A stretch of 64,000 nt of DNA. Source: an uncultured Sutterella sp. (GTDB taxonomy: Bacteria; Pseudomonadota; Gammaproteobacteria; Burkholderiales; Burkholderiaceae_F). Shown piece by piece: positions 40,347 through 50,302 of the stretch; position 1 is the first letter of the stretch; each line of letters begins with the position of its first letter. The stretch covers positions 19,260 to 83,259 of the forward strand of contig CAMAHM010000001.1 of assembly GCA_945834535.1 (NCBI GenBank). Direction: 5' to 3'. The translations under genes and the position numbers were made by a program. The notes beneath the pieces were generated by a model that saw only the letters and a list, made by a program, of their open reading frames with translations, searched no databases and was not told the DNA's origin.

Positions 40347-41290
40347 AAAGTCAGACTCGACAGCAACGGCGCGACAAGACTCACGAGCGCCCCGACCGTC
40401 ACAAGAAAGGAAAACACAACTTCAAGCTTGATGGTTCCGAACATTACGGCATTGAGTTCAAGCCCCTGTTTTTTCCCGAGCGTACGCATCAATCTGAGGG
40501 CCGAAGGAAAGACCGCCCAGCAAAGCAGCGTCCCCCACAGAGAAGGATTGAAGGCTACCAAAAGAAGAATGCAGGCAAAACCGCCGAGAAGCATTGCGGC
40601 ATACACCTTCTGCATTTTGCGTGCTCCCAACACGACGGCCAGCGTTCTGCGTCCGACTTCCGCATCGTGCACGATGTCGCGATAGTTGTTGACGGCAAGA
40701 ACCGCAGCAGCGATCAACCCCAGGCCGCTTCCTGCCAAAAAGGCTGTCAGTGTCATAGTGTGTGCCTGCAGCCAGTACGTACCACCGACCGCAACAGGAC
40801 CGAAAAATACATACACCATCAATTCACTGAAGGGCGTATAGGCGATGGGCTTTTTGCCGCCCATGTACGAATAGGCGGCAGCAACGGAAGCCAGACTGAT
40901 GGCCGCCATGACCCATCCGCCGACATAAATGAGGTAGGCGGTGTCCAGAACTACCACGGCAATCAAAACCTTGATCATGCTCTCCACAGCATTGACCGTC
41001 AGCCAACCGTTGGCGGTGGCTCGAGGAAGTCCCTTGCGTGTGGCCCTCTCGGCTTTGCGTTTTGTGTAGCCGGCATCGTTTTCCATGTTGCTGATGATCT
41101 GCATCAGAAGGGAAAGCGCCAGAGTGGCCAGTGCTACACAAAAATCAAAAGTGCCCGTGTCGGCGGCAGCAACAGACAGCCCCACGGCCACGGGAGCGGC
41201 GGCGATGCACAGTGTTTTGGGGCGTGCACAGGCCATCCACGCCGAAAAACTTCCGGGAGTGACGCCGGAATTGGGAGAAACAGAGGTCAT
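40343..41290 (-). CDS. menA: 1,4-dihydroxy-2-naphthoate polyprenyltransferase MenA
   Basis: Attaches the polyprenyl chain to dihydroxynaphthoate, giving demethylmenaquinone, at the inner membrane. 315 aa with about eight to nine helices. UbiA-fold signatures are ACARPKTLCIAAAPVAVGLSVA at the N-terminus, the first Asp motif in QIISNMENDAGYTKRKAE (NDxxD-like, with the D-rich NxxxD shifted), and the second AAVLAVNNYRDIVHDAEVGRRTLAVVLG, which is characteristic of MenA. Start 41290 overlaps the lipB stop (ATGA). UbiE encoded nearby would methylate the product. The location inside a lip operon is unusual. Confidence 0.92.
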   Translation of the reverse strand: MTSVSPNSGVTPGSFSAWMACARPKTLCIAAAPVAVGLSVAAADTGTFDFCVALATLALSLLMQIISNMENDAGYTKRKAERATRKGLPRATANGWLTVNAVESMIKVLIAVVVLDTAYLIYVGGWVMAAISLASVAAAYSYMGGKKPIAYTPFSELMVYVFFGPVAVGGTYWLQAHTMTLTAFLAGSGLGLIAAAVLAVNNYRDIVHDAEVGRRTLAVVLGARKMQKVYAAMLLGGFACILLLVAFNPSLWGTLLCWAVFPSALRLMRTLGKKQGLELNAVMFGTIKLEVVFSFLVTVGALVSLVAPLLSSLTL

Positions 41291-41922
41291 GACTGAAGTT
41301 GATCTGTTAGGTGCCGACAAAGCAGCGGAGCTACCTTCTCAGGCGTCGTACGGCATCCCTGCTGCGCCATGTCGGTCATGCGAAGACGGGAGTATCCGCA
41401 CGGAGAAATGCGTTCAAAAAGGCTCAGATCCATGGCAACGTTCAACGACAGACCGTGATACGTGCAGCCATGGGAAATTTTGACGCCGACCGAAGCGATT
41501 TTAGCTTTGCCGACGAAAAGGCCGTCGCCGCCCTGACTGGCAACATAAACCCCCGGAGCCTGAGGCACAGTGTCGGCCCGGATGCCGAAATCTGCCAGCG
41601 TCAGAATGACAGCCTGTTCAAGGCGGTGCACATAGTCTCGGGGGAGAATATGCGCTCTGTGTAGATCGATGAGCGGATAGGCAACAAGTTGCCCCGGCGC
41701 ATGTAGTGTGATGGAACCGCCTCGGTCCACGCGAACAACCGGAATGCCGTTCAGGTCGGAAACTGAGTTTGAGCCGTCTGCTGAGCGACCGACGGTATAG
41801 ACCGCCGGATGCTGCACGAGCCAGATCTCGTCCTCACTGTTTGAAGTTCTTTGCGCGGTAAACGCTTTCATGGCGGCAAAGACGTCGCCGTACAGTGCCG
41901 AACCAAGATCGCGGATGATCAC
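41287..41922 (-). CDS. lipB: Octanoyl-[ACP]:protein N-octanoyltransferase LipB
   Basis: Transfers octanoate from ACP to lipoyl domains, the step before LipA. 211 aa. It has WLVQHPAVYTVGRSADGSN, VDRGGSITLHAPGQLVAYPLIDL (usual HGPGQ reads HAPGQ) and KIASVGVKISHGCTYHGLSLNV with the catalytic Lys/Cys pair. GTG start with an AAGGGG ribosome site that overlaps the end of the DUF493 gene, so the genes are coupled. Confidence 0.95.
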   Translation of the reverse strand: MIIRDLGSALYGDVFAAMKAFTAQRTSNSEDEIWLVQHPAVYTVGRSADGSNSVSDLNGIPVVRVDRGGSITLHAPGQLVAYPLIDLHRAHILPRDYVHRLEQAVILTLADFGIRADTVPQAPGVYVASQGGDGLFVGKAKIASVGVKISHGCTYHGLSLNVAMDLSLFERISPCGYSRLRMTDMAQQGCRTTPEKVAPLLCRHLTDQLQS

Positions 41923-41931
41923 GGACGCCCC

Positions 41932-42225
41932 TTAAAGAACGACTTTGACCATAGGGTGGGAGGTCAGCATGCGGTAGACGCTGTCCAACTGATCTTTGCT
42001 GGTGGCGTGCACCGTCACGGTTAGAGCAGTGTACTTTCCTGTTTTAGAAGGGTGGCCGGTGATGGTCGAGGGATCAAAATCGGGCACGATTTCGCGCACG
42101 GCACCGCCGATGACGCGGGAAAAATCCGCCGTCGTGACTCCCATGACCTTGATGGGAAAATCGCAGGGAAACTCCAAAAGAGATTCCTGCACGCGGGCAT
42201 CATCGAGGATTGTGTTTTGCGACAT
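41932..42225 (-). CDS. DUF493 / YbeD family protein
   Basis: A 97-aa ACT-like small protein, family DUF493: LLEFPCDFPIKVMGV, ITGHPSKTGKYTALTVTVHATSKDQLDSVYRMLTSHPMVKVVL. Function unknown; relatives commonly sit between dacA and lipB, as here, and a regulatory role in lipoylation has been suggested from that link. Confidence 0.92.
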   Translation of the reverse strand: MSQNTILDDARVQESLLEFPCDFPIKVMGVTTADFSRVIGGAVREIVPDFDPSTITGHPSKTGKYTALTVTVHATSKDQLDSVYRMLTSHPMVKVVL

Positions 42226-42237
42226 TTTTGAGTGATC

Positions 42238-43449
42238 TCAGTTAATGGGTTTTTGTGTGGTTTCAACGGGCTTCATGCGCAAACGCACGGAGTCTACAAA
42301 GCGGGAAAGAAAGCTTCCCTGACCGACATCGTGCACGGCATGCAACGGAAAGTCTGCAACATGCTTGTTTTCAAAGTATATTTCAAGCGTTCCGATCGGA
42401 TCTCCCGCCTTGACGGGGGCAACGGCCGGCGCAAGATAACGCAGCTGCGCTGAAAAGCCGCCCGTGCCGCGCGCTTCAATATCCTGACGGCGAACGGTAA
42501 CCCACACTTCCTTGGGGCTGGCAAGTTCAAGCGTTTCCCGGTTGCCGCTAAGAATGTCGATTTTTTTGATCGGGACATTGGCGGGAAAAAGCCGTACTGT
42601 TTCATAGTTTGTCCGCCCGTTGATCAGAAGCGTCTGCATGTCGTTGATGGCCGTCTCTGAAGATAGGCCCCCCAACAAAACGGCAAAAATATGTCTGGGT
42701 TGGACGGATTCGCCGGCCTTTCTGTGCCAACTGCTGATCAGATCCCGATTGGAGGACGAAGCCATAATGCCGTCGGTGACGTGGCCCTTCCAGAGAAGCA
42801 GGTTGCGGTTGCGCTGTCGGTGCTGGGCATAACTGAAGGTTTTATCGTTGAGCCAGGCAAACTGGGCGGGATGGCGTTGATAGAGAGCTGCTGCTAAAAG
42901 CGCTAGATCTCGAGCACTTGTCTTTTGATTTTGTTGAACAATCGGTCCGACAAATGAAGAGTCTGTCATCCCCAGCAGGGAGGCAAAACGATTCATATGC
43001 CCAGCAAAGGCTTCCGCTGAACCCGCGGTATGACGGGCCAGCGCAAGAGCGGCATCATTGGCGTTGACCACGGCAACGGCACGCAAAAGCACCTGAACAT
43101 CCACTTTCTCGTGGGGAGCCAGATAGATGCGGCGAAGCGACTGCGCCTGTGCAACATCGTCGGCGTGGACGGTGGTTGTCTCGATCTCTTTGCCCTGGGC
43201 TTTGAGTTCTTCGAGCCGCTCCAGCGCCGTGTAAAGCGTCATCAGGTGCACAAGCTCGCCCGGATTGACGACGCGGCGTGCTTGTTTTTGCTCCATGATG
43301 CTGCCGCTCAGAGCGTCCATCAGCACCCAGCTTTTTGCTTGCGAGGACAGATGAACTGTGGCGGCATGCGCCGTCGTCAGAATCGAGGCGGTCAGCACAA
43401 GCAGCGCACACAACAGGGATGCCGCAAAAGTTTGAATCTTCCTAAACAT
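42238..43449 (-). CDS. DacA (PBP5)-like protein with all three active-site motifs lost
   Basis: A 403-aa exported protein with a signal peptide (cleavage after AHA, ~29) and the complete D-alanyl-D-alanine carboxypeptidase (S11) layout plus the C-terminal beta domain (about 305-390) and an amphipathic tail. The catalytic residues are replaced: SxxK becomes E65..H68 in NPGELVHLM, SxN becomes N129-A-N131 in VVNANDAALALA, and KTG becomes M229-A-S in TDGIMASSS. Surrounding family residues (LLW, NRNLLLW, GHMNRFASLLGM) are kept, and the frame is open. It cannot be a normal penicillin-binding enzyme; a structural or substrate-sensing role is likely. Operon position is that of dacA. Confidence 0.88.
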   Translation of the reverse strand: MFRKIQTFAASLLCALLVLTASILTTAHAATVHLSSQAKSWVLMDALSGSIMEQKQARRVVNPGELVHLMTLYTALERLEELKAQGKEIETTTVHADDVAQAQSLRRIYLAPHEKVDVQVLLRAVAVVNANDAALALARHTAGSAEAFAGHMNRFASLLGMTDSSFVGPIVQQNQKTSARDLALLAAALYQRHPAQFAWLNDKTFSYAQHRQRNRNLLLWKGHVTDGIMASSSNRDLISSWHRKAGESVQPRHIFAVLLGGLSSETAINDMQTLLINGRTNYETVRLFPANVPIKKIDILSGNRETLELASPKEVWVTVRRQDIEARGTGGFSAQLRYLAPAVAPVKAGDPIGTLEIYFENKHVADFPLHAVHDVGQGSFLSRFVDSVRLRMKPVETTQKPIN

Positions 43450-43469
43450 GGTGCGATTGTAGTGGTGCC

Positions 43470-44099
43470 TCAGATGAGTGCGGCAAACCGCGACAGCTCA
43501 CGCCCCAACAGGGGAAGTTTTCCGGCAAAGACATGGTCGGCTCCGGGGACAACCGTCAGCGACAATCCGGCATTGGCACACCAGGTGAGCGCCATTTGCA
43601 GGGGGATAATCTCGTCACACTCACCGTGCACGACAAACGTGGGCGTGGCGGGAATCGGGACATTGAATCGGGCAATGCCGGGGCCGGCCAGGATCATGCC
43701 TGCGGGTTTACGGACCTGCGCGGCCAAACTGGCGACGTAGGCACCGAAGGAAAAACCTCCGAAAATCACTCGCCCGGTGGCGGGCAACATTTCCACAACG
43801 CCCCGCATCTCGAATGCTCGGTCAATGATGGTCAGAAAGTCCTCGGTTTCACCGACTCCGGCTTCGTACTGACCTTCACTGGCGCCCGCACCGCGAAAGT
43901 TTCCGCGAATGACCATCCATCCGACCGAAGTCAGGGCGCGGCTCATCGTTGTGATGACCTTGTGGTCCTTGCTGCCGCCGACGACAGTCAGGGGATGGGC
44001 AAGAAACGCAATGCCCTTGCTGCAGTGCTCGGGCATGTCGATATCGACCTCAAGAAGGCCCGCAGAACCTTGAATTTGTGTACTATGGGTGATCGCCAT
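43470..44099 (-). CDS. Alpha/beta hydrolase
   Basis: A 209-aa compact alpha/beta hydrolase fold, cytoplasmic, substrate unknown. It shows LAHPLTVVGGSKDHKV (oxyanion region), NFRGAGASEG, the nucleophile elbow GGFSFGAYVASL (~residue 110-121), the acid in VVHGECDEIIPLQ and the His in PGADHVFAGKL. This is the type often annotated as a dienelactone-hydrolase-like or YcjY-like hydrolase in Betaproteobacteria. It is followed closely by the dacA-like gene; its promoter lies in the 0.3 kb gap with coaX. Confidence 0.85.
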   Translation of the reverse strand: MAITHSTQIQGSAGLLEVDIDMPEHCSKGIAFLAHPLTVVGGSKDHKVITTMSRALTSVGWMVIRGNFRGAGASEGQYEAGVGETEDFLTIIDRAFEMRGVVEMLPATGRVIFGGFSFGAYVASLAAQVRKPAGMILAGPGIARFNVPIPATPTFVVHGECDEIIPLQMALTWCANAGLSLTVVPGADHVFAGKLPLLGRELSRFAALI

Positions 44100-44407
44100 T
44101 TTGAATGTGTGACTTTCCGAAAAATCCCCTTTATTTTAAACGGGATGTCGCAATCAATGCGCCTCTCTTCCGACATCCGGGATGGAACGGAAAGAAACTA
44201 CACGAGGATTTGGCGCCGATGTTCTCCGCCCCTTCTTCGACGGGGCTTTGCGCCGCTTTTAGGTAAGATTGCGCAACTGCTCCGACTCGGCAGAATGTTT
44301 GGGAAACGGAGAACAAGAGCGGGCACGGAGGGGGCAGGCCGGTTGAATGCCGCAACAGCGGTTTTTTGCGGGCTTTTCGGTGTTGGATTGAAACGGGATG
44401 AGTTGAA
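44100..44407. other. Divergent intergenic region hydrolase/coaX
   Basis: About 308 bp. It contains an inverted repeat CGGGATGTCG / CGACATCCGG (44141-44150 and 44171-44180, one mismatch) that could be an operator, and a short CCGC/GCGG hairpin followed by six T (44350-44366), a weak terminator-like element just before coaX. No gene seen; birA, often upstream of coaX, is absent. Confidence 0.35.
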
Positions 44408-45178
44408 GTGACCGTCATCTTGGTGGACTTGGGAAATACGGCTTTGAAATGGGCAACGTCGGACGACCCGGAGCAACCGCATACGTTCGTTCACTGCGGC
44501 AGCAACACGTTACCCGAAGGCCTGATCGAGGAGTGGTTCAGCCTGCGTCCGAGCCGCATGGTCGGATGCATGGTCTCGAGCGAGCCGCTCGCTTTGTCGA
44601 TGGCCCGTATTTTCAACCGTGCCAACATTAAATGGGATTGGCTGCACAGCGAACCCATGTTTGATGGTGAGGACTTCCGTCTTTACAACCGTTACGAGAA
44701 TACGGCGCAACTTGGGAGCGATCGGTGGTATGCAGCCATTGGAGCTGCAAGTCTCTATAAAAACCAAGCGGTTATCGTGGTACACATGGGGACCGCCACG
44801 ACAGTTGATACGGTACTTCCGTGTGCTGACGGACAGGAGTTTGTCGGAGGTATGATCCTGCCCGGACCGGCCATGATGTACAAATCACTGGTCAAGAACA
44901 CACATTGTCGCCCGGACGGTGTCGGCAAACGGTGCGATTTTCCCAACAACACGCGCGATGCCATTTCCAACGGCATCCTTGAGGCTCATCTCGGCGTTAT
45001 CGAGCGTGCCTGTCGTATGGTGCACGCCCGCGGGTTTACGCCCAATATCGTTTTTGCAGGCGGTGCGGCACCGATTTTGGCGCCTTACATCACCGAGCAG
45101 TACCCGCAGGCTGTTCGCAAGCACAACCTCGTTCTTCGAGGACTTTCGCTGTGTGCCAAATATATGTCGGTCGATTGA
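44408..45178 (+). CDS. coaX: Type III pantothenate kinase CoaX
   Basis: Phosphorylates pantothenate in CoA synthesis; monovalent cation dependent and feedback-insensitive in this family. 256 aa. ASKHA-fold signatures: VDLGNTALKWA at the N-terminus, LGSDRWYAAIGA (~residue 98-109), VVHMGTATTVDTV, GGMILPGPAMMYKSL and FAGGAAP. The start is GTG; the ribosome site is weak (GGGATGA). A SPOR-like gene follows 49 bp later in the same direction. Confidence 0.93.
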   Translation: MTVILVDLGNTALKWATSDDPEQPHTFVHCGSNTLPEGLIEEWFSLRPSRMVGCMVSSEPLALSMARIFNRANIKWDWLHSEPMFDGEDFRLYNRYENTAQLGSDRWYAAIGAASLYKNQAVIVVHMGTATTVDTVLPCADGQEFVGGMILPGPAMMYKSLVKNTHCRPDGVGKRCDFPNNTRDAISNGILEAHLGVIERACRMVHARGFTPNIVFAGGAAPILAPYITEQYPQAVRKHNLVLRGLSLCAKYMSVD

Positions 45179-45227
45179 GACTGCGGTTTATTAAGGATGG
45201 CAAAACCGAAAATCGGAAAGATTCGGC

Positions 45228-45911
45228 ATGCGAGCATTGATCAATGTTGTTCTGCTTTTAGCGATCGCAGCTGTCGGTTGCTACATTGCTGTTTTTGACG
45301 AGTATTTTTCCAGGGAAGTTGAAGTCAGACAGCAGATTTCCGTCAAACTCATCGGTAGTGATGCCGAGATGCGTGCGCGTGCGGAAAAAGAGAGCACAAA
45401 GACGGATGCCGCATCCGGGCCCGATCTTTCCTGCTTTGTTTGGGGACCATTCAGTGACAAGGGGCTCATGCAGGTCCGAGGCATGCTTGAACAGAACAGA
45501 CTGCTTGAGCAGGCTGAAATTGTCGATCGTTTTTTGCCCGATCGCTGGATCGTCTATCTCGGACGCTTTCACACCGATACCGCCGTGCGTGCTTTCATGA
45601 AGCAGTTTCGACAACAGGGTATCAAACATGTCCGAGCCATTGTGCGCGGGGATCTTGCCTACGGTGTGGAGATTGCTTCGTTTGACACAAAAAAAGAGGC
45701 TGAAGACTTTTTGGCATCCAATAAAGTACCTGATGTCAAAGGGTTGCGTGTGACAAATCGACTCGGAGAGCCGTCCGATTCGGTCGATCTCGTCTTCAAT
45801 CACCTCAGTGAGGAACAAAGAGACGTCTTGTTCGGTCTCTGGAAAAAGCGTCCGGGCACACAGTTGCAAAGTTGCACGTTCTACCCCGGGAGAGCCTCGT
45901 CGGATCGATAA
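45228..45911 (+). CDS. Membrane-anchored SPOR-like protein
   Basis: A 227-aa protein with one N-terminal membrane helix (about 3-22, LINVVLLLAIAAVGCYIAVF) and a soluble part outside the cytoplasm. Residues ~68-190 hold two SPOR-like units: SCFVWGPFSDKGLMQVRGML...RWIVYLGRF and YGVEIASFDTKKEAEDFLAS. SPOR domains bind denuded peptidoglycan at the septum. The match is by pattern and not certain. It follows coaX, a context seen in other Burkholderiales, and ends in a convergent hairpin. Confidence 0.7.
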   Translation: MRALINVVLLLAIAAVGCYIAVFDEYFSREVEVRQQISVKLIGSDAEMRARAEKESTKTDAASGPDLSCFVWGPFSDKGLMQVRGMLEQNRLLEQAEIVDRFLPDRWIVYLGRFHTDTAVRAFMKQFRQQGIKHVRAIVRGDLAYGVEIASFDTKKEAEDFLASNKVPDVKGLRVTNRLGEPSDSVDLVFNHLSEEQRDVLFGLWKKRPGTQLQSCTFYPGRASSDR

Positions 45912-45915
45912 AGAC

Positions 45916-45940
45916 GCGCAGGAAACCCGGTTTCCTGCGC
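45916..45940. terminator. Convergent hairpin terminator
   Basis: A perfect 12-bp inverted repeat (GCGCAGGAAACC and its complement) with a tiny loop, between two converging genes. No long T run, so efficiency is uncertain. Confidence 0.6.
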
Positions 45941-45950
45941 AATCCTTCAC

Positions 45951-46376
45951 TCAGTCGAGCTTCTCGAGTTCCCGCACCAGCCGCGCGAGCATGTCTTGGG
46001 CTTTACGGCGGCGCTCAGCGTATTTGTCCGACGGCATTACACGCAGACGCTCCGACCAGACCGATCCCGGGAAGAAGGCATCGTCGCTCCAGCGGGCAAT
46101 GATGTGCCAATGCACATGCGGCACCATGTTGCCGAGACTTGCCCAATTGACCTTGTCGGGGGCGAGTTCCTCGAGCATGATCTTTTCGATACACTCAAGA
46201 ATTCGGAAAAGCCGCGACTTTTCAGCAGCAGTGAGGTCGGCCATCTCCTTGACGTGGCGCGTCGCGATGACGCGCACGAAACCGGGGAGATCTGCGTCGG
46301 CGGCATCGATGACGTAGAACATCGCATCGCGCCAAATCTCTCTCGGGTGTCGGGAAGAGCAAAGTTCACAACTCAT
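45951..46376 (-). CDS. HIT family protein
   Basis: A 141-aa histidine-triad nucleotide-binding protein, probably a nucleotidyl hydrolase or transferase. It shows CELCSS at the start (a CxxC, possible metal site), FVRVIATRHVKEMADLT and the triad HVHWHIIAR (~residue 96-104). ATG at 46376 is preceded by GGGAAAG; another ATG five codons upstream overlaps the stop of the FAD oxidase (TGATG). It is therefore likely co-transcribed with that gene. Confidence 0.9.
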   Translation of the reverse strand: MSCELCSSRHPREIWRDAMFYVIDAADADLPGFVRVIATRHVKEMADLTAAEKSRLFRILECIEKIMLEELAPDKVNWASLGNMVPHVHWHIIARWSDDAFFPGSVWSERLRVMPSDKYAERRRKAQDMLARLVRELEKLD

Positions 46377-46390
46377 AATTTTCTTTCCCA

Positions 46391-49300
46391 TCAAACAAGT
46401 ACACGTTCAATTCCGCCTTCGCGGATGTGCGCAAGGAAGTTGTCGTACCAATCCTCACCCAAACGCAGTCGGGCCATTTCCACGGTAAGGAACTCGGCCT
46501 GTGTGCCGGTGGAGTCGTTGTAGCGGCTCATCCCCTGCAGGCAACCCGGACAGGTGGTCAGCACCTTGATTCGACCGGCAAAGCCGTCGCTGCTTACCTG
46601 GCGCTTGGCAAGCTGAATGCTCTCTTCCTTGCGGAAGCGAACCTGCGTGGCGATATCGGGGCGACCGACTGCGAAGGTGCCCGACTCACCGCAACAGCGA
46701 TCGGTGAGTTCCACCCTTCGGCCGTCCTGCGCATGAATCAGTTTGTTGACCGATTCGATCGGCTTGGGGGTATTGAAGGGAGTGTGGCAGGGATCGTGGT
46801 AGAGGTAGCGCACGTTGTCGGGACCTTCCACGTTGATGCCTTTTTCGAGCAGATAGTCGTGGACGTCGATGACGCGACAGTTCGGGAAGATCTCTTCAAA
46901 GTGATATTCCTTGAGCTGTTTGAGGCAGGTGCCGCAGCTCACCACCACGGTACGGATGTCCAGGTAGTTGAGCGTGTTGGCGACACGGTGAAACAGCACG
47001 CGGTTCTCGGTCACGATCTTTTCGGCCAGATTCAGGTCGCCGGCCCCCTTTTGCGGATAGCCGCAGCACAGATACTTCGGAGGCAGAACGGTCTGCACGC
47101 CGATGTCGTAGAGCATGGCGAGCACCGCCATCGACACTTCGGGGTACAGGCGTTCGTTTCCGCAGCCGGGGAAATAGAACACGGCTTCTGACTCGGTGGC
47201 CGTCGGTTTGCGGATGATCGGCGCAAAGGAGGAGTCGTTGAGCTCAAGAATGCTGCGCATCGTGCGGGGCAGACGCGGTATCGGGAGCTTGCGGTTGACG
47301 AGCGTCACCACCTGTTCGGTGATGCCGGGCTTTCCGATCGTATGCGTTGGGCGTTGCATCTGGGGCTTGGCCACCATGGACAGGATATCGCTTGCCATGC
47401 GTTCGGCACGAAAGCCCACGTTGACGAGCGCCTTGCGGGCAAGCTCGACAGAGCTCGGGTTGGAAAGCTCCAAAAAGCGCATGCCGGCATATTTTGCCGG
47501 GGTCGTGGTTCCTGCGCCCGCGTGCTTGAGCAGGTTGCGCAGCAGGATCGTCACCTCGCCGAAGTTGATCTTGACCGGACAGGGATTGCGGCACTTCATG
47601 CAGAGCGTGCAGTGGTCGGCCAAATCCTCCAGAGCCTTCAGATGCAGGTCCGACAAACCGCGGCGGGTCTGATGCTCGTACAAAATGGCTTCCAACATCA
47701 GGCTGGTCGCGATGATTTTGTTGCGCGGCGAAAAGAGCAGACTGGCGCGCGGAACATGCGTCGAGCACTGCGATTTGCACTTACCGCAGCGCAGACAGTT
47801 CTTAATGGCATCCGAAACCGCCTTGGACTGCGTTTGCTGCATGATGATCGACTCGGATCCAATCAGGCTGAAGCTCGGGGTGTAGATGCCGTCAAAGTCG
47901 ATGTCGTCGGACAATTTGCCGCGATTGAAGACCCGTTGGGGATCGACCGTGCGCAGATATTCGTGGTAGGGCTCAAGGGAAGCCTTGTCGAGGAATTCGA
48001 TTTTGGTCAGGCCGATACCGTGTTCGCCTGAAATGGCACCGCCCAGATCCTTGGCCTTTTGCATCACCATGCGGACGGCCTGCTGGCCCTTTTGCATCAT
48101 GACGTAGTTGTCGGAGTTGATCGGGATGTTGGTGTGCACATTGCCGTCACCGGCGTGCATGTGCAGAGCAATGAACACGCGCCCCTTAAGAACTCGGTCG
48201 TGAATGGCATCAATCTGATTGCGCACCTTCTCAAAAGCGTCGCCCTGGAAGATGCGAAACAGCTCAGCGCGCACTTCCTTTTTCCAGGAAATGCGCATCA
48301 GACGCAGACAGAACAAGTCGAAAATCGTCTGCTTGTTGCTCCGTGAGAAGGCCGGACATCCGAGGTTCATCATTTCCTGCCGCACGCTTCGAACGGGGCT
48401 GTCGAGGTGATCGTGGATGAAGCTCCAGCGATTTGTCACAGCGGCAAGCAGCTCTCGGGCGGCCGCAAGCGGGGCGGCAAGAAGGTCTTCCTTGGAGATG
48501 TCCTGCGTGATGGTGGGCATGCCCAGAGAAATGTAGCCTCCCAGATAGTCCTCCACTGCGCGAATCATGTCGAGTTTGTTTTCGATCGAGCAGCGCACGT
48601 TGAAGTGCTCGCAGGCTTCCGTGTACTCACCGATGGCGCTGAGCGGAATGACGACGTCTTCGTTGAGTTTGAAGGCGTTGGTGTGTGCACTGATGGCCGC
48701 CGTGCGGCTGCGTTCGTGCCAAAAGCGCAGGCGCTCCTGATCGGTGCGGGCAATGAAGGCTTCGCCCCCCTGCTCGGCGCACATTTTGGCAACGCTGAGC
48801 GTGACGTTGTCCAACTTGGTTTCGTCATCTCCGACAATGTCGCCCACAAGAACCATCTTGGGGAATTCGCCGCGCCGACTCTTGACCGGGTAGTTCACAG
48901 CGTGCAGGTAACGGTCGTCCAGGTGTTCAAGGCCGGCCAGCATGCAACCTAAAGGTTTGTCTTCGAGATAGGAGGTGATGGAGCAGATGGCGGGGCCGGC
49001 TGCTTTGGCGGCACCGAAAAATTCCAGACAGATCGTGCGGGTGTATTTGGGCATGCGGTGCACGATCCACTTTGCGGAGGTGATCAGACCGTCCGTGCCT
49101 TCCTTCTGAACCCCGGGCAGCCCCCCGAGGAATTTGTTGGTCACATCCTTGCCGAGTCCCTTTTTGCGGAAGATTTCGCCGGGCATCGAGAGGGTACGCG
49201 TGCTCAGAGTGCGGGCCTGCGCGGGATCGGGCGTGCGGCCGTCTTTGACGGTGATGCGCCAGCTCACTTGGGGCTGCTTGTGAATTTTGTCCAGATTGTG

Positions 49301-50302
49301 GTTGAGGCGCTCGATCTCGAGCCAGTTGCCGTCGGCGGTCACCATGCGGTAGCTGGCAATGTTGTCGACTGCAGTCCCCCAAAGTACGGCCTTCTTGCCG
49401 CCCGAGTTTTCAGCAATGTTGCCGCCCACGGTGGAGCTGTCGGCGCTGGCCGGATCCACCGAGAACACCAGCCCGTACTTGGCGGCCGCTTCCGTCACGC
49501 GTCGCGTCACGGCGCCTGCCCCCGTGCTGATGACAGGTGTCAGACAGTTGGGTTCATGCCCGGGAAGGCGAATCTTTTCGACGGCACCGATATGGTCAAA
49601 CTTTTCCGTGTTGATCACGGCCGTCATTGGGCTCATCGGAACGGCGCCGCCCGTGTAGCCGGTGCCGCCTCCTCGCGGAATAATGATCAGCCCCAGACGC
49701 ACGCAGGCTCGCACAAGAGCGGGGACTTCGTGCTCGCTGTCGGGGGTGATGACTACAAAAGGAAATTCAATACGCAGGTCGGTGGCGTCCGTCACGTGAG
49801 CCGCGCGCGTGAAGGGATCAAAACGCACGTTGTCCGAGCGCGTGGCGCGCGACAGAGCCCGCATGACGCGGCTGCGCAGTCTGTGGGTGGAGGCCAGATC
49901 GGCTTCAAAGCGACGGACGGCCTGATGCGCGGCCGTCATCAGATACACCACCAGAGCATCTCGGTCCGGATTGCTCGGATCGCGGCGCTTGTCCATCTCA
50001 TTGAGACGGTGGTAGAGCGCGTCGATCAGAAGCTTGCGGCGCGCAGGATTCTGCAGCATGTCTTCCTGCAGATAGGGGTTGCGGTTGACAGCCCAGATGT
50101 CGCCCAGAACCTCAAAAAGCATGCGTGCGCTTCTGCCCGTGCGCCGTTTGTCCCTTAACTGCGACAGGATGTTCCAGGCTTTTTCTCCGAGCAGACGGAT
50201 GACGATTTCTCTGTCGGAAAAAGACGTGTAGTTGTAGGGAATCTCGCGAATGCGTTCGCCGGATTCTTGGACTTGGCGGGGTGCCTGCTCGTGTTCAGTC
50301 AT
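46391..50302 (-). CDS. Giant FAD-linked oxidase / 4Fe-4S / CCG-domain dehydrogenase (YdiJ-like, DUF3683)
   Basis: A 1303-aa fused flavo-iron-sulfur dehydrogenase, probably membrane-associated and feeding electrons to the quinone pool. Order: an N-terminal DUF3683-type region ([22 protein letters not shown]), an FAD-binding domain (~residue 180-370, [30 protein letters not shown]), an FAD-oxidase C domain (to ~790, [22 protein letters not shown]), two 4Fe-4S motifs ([11 protein letters not shown] ~835; [12 protein letters not shown] ~895), and two CCG domains ([19 protein letters not shown]). Relatives oxidise D-2-hydroxy acids such as D-lactate or D-2-hydroxyglutarate; the substrate here is inferred only. 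A TTG nine codons upstream has a better ribosome site (GAGGA). Confidence 0.92.
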   Translation of the reverse strand: MTEHEQAPRQVQESGERIREIPYNYTSFSDREIVIRLLGEKAWNILSQLRDKRRTGRSARMLFEVLGDIWAVNRNPYLQEDMLQNPARRKLLIDALYHRLNEMDKRRDPSNPDRDALVVYLMTAAHQAVRRFEADLASTHRLRSRVMRALSRATRSDNVRFDPFTRAAHVTDATDLRIEFPFVVITPDSEHEVPALVRACVRLGLIIIPRGGGTGYTGGAVPMSPMTAVINTEKFDHIGAVEKIRLPGHEPNCLTPVISTGAGAVTRRVTEAAAKYGLVFSVDPASADSSTVGGNIAENSGGKKAVLWGTAVDNIASYRMVTADGNWLEIERLNHNLDKIHKQPQVSWRITVKDGRTPDPAQARTLSTRTLSMPGEIFRKKGLGKDVTNKFLGGLPGVQKEGTDGLITSAKWIVHRMPKYTRTICLEFFGAAKAAGPAICSITSYLEDKPLGCMLAGLEHLDDRYLHAVNYPVKSRRGEFPKMVLVGDIVGDDETKLDNVTLSVAKMCAEQGGEAFIARTDQERLRFWHERSRTAAISAHTNAFKLNEDVVIPLSAIGEYTEACEHFNVRCSIENKLDMIRAVEDYLGGYISLGMPTITQDISKEDLLAAPLAAARELLAAVTNRWSFIHDHLDSPVRSVRQEMMNLGCPAFSRSNKQTIFDLFCLRLMRISWKKEVRAELFRIFQGDAFEKVRNQIDAIHDRVLKGRVFIALHMHAGDGNVHTNIPINSDNYVMMQKGQQAVRMVMQKAKDLGGAISGEHGIGLTKIEFLDKASLEPYHEYLRTVDPQRVFNRGKLSDDIDFDGIYTPSFSLIGSESIIMQQTQSKAVSDAIKNCLRCGKCKSQCSTHVPRASLLFSPRNKIIATSLMLEAILYEHQTRRGLSDLHLKALEDLADHCTLCMKCRNPCPVKINFGEVTILLRNLLKHAGAGTTTPAKYAGMRFLELSNPSSVELARKALVNVGFRAERMASDILSMVAKPQMQRPTHTIGKPGITEQVVTLVNRKLPIPRLPRTMRSILELNDSSFAPIIRKPTATESEAVFYFPGCGNERLYPEVSMAVLAMLYDIGVQTVLPPKYLCCGYPQKGAGDLNLAEKIVTENRVLFHRVANTLNYLDIRTVVVSCGTCLKQLKEYHFEEIFPNCRVIDVHDYLLEKGINVEGPDNVRYLYHDPCHTPFNTPKPIESVNKLIHAQDGRRVELTDRCCGESGTFAVGRPDIATQVRFRKEESIQLAKRQVSSDGFAGRIKVLTTCPGCLQGMSRYNDSTGTQAEFLTVEMARLRLGEDWYDNFLAHIREGGIERVLV

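Noticed and set aside
44408-45178. CoaX with altered cation-site residue (His before GTATT) as a novelty
   Set aside because: This position also varies in other betaproteobacterial CoaX proteins as I recall them, so it is not clearly unusual.
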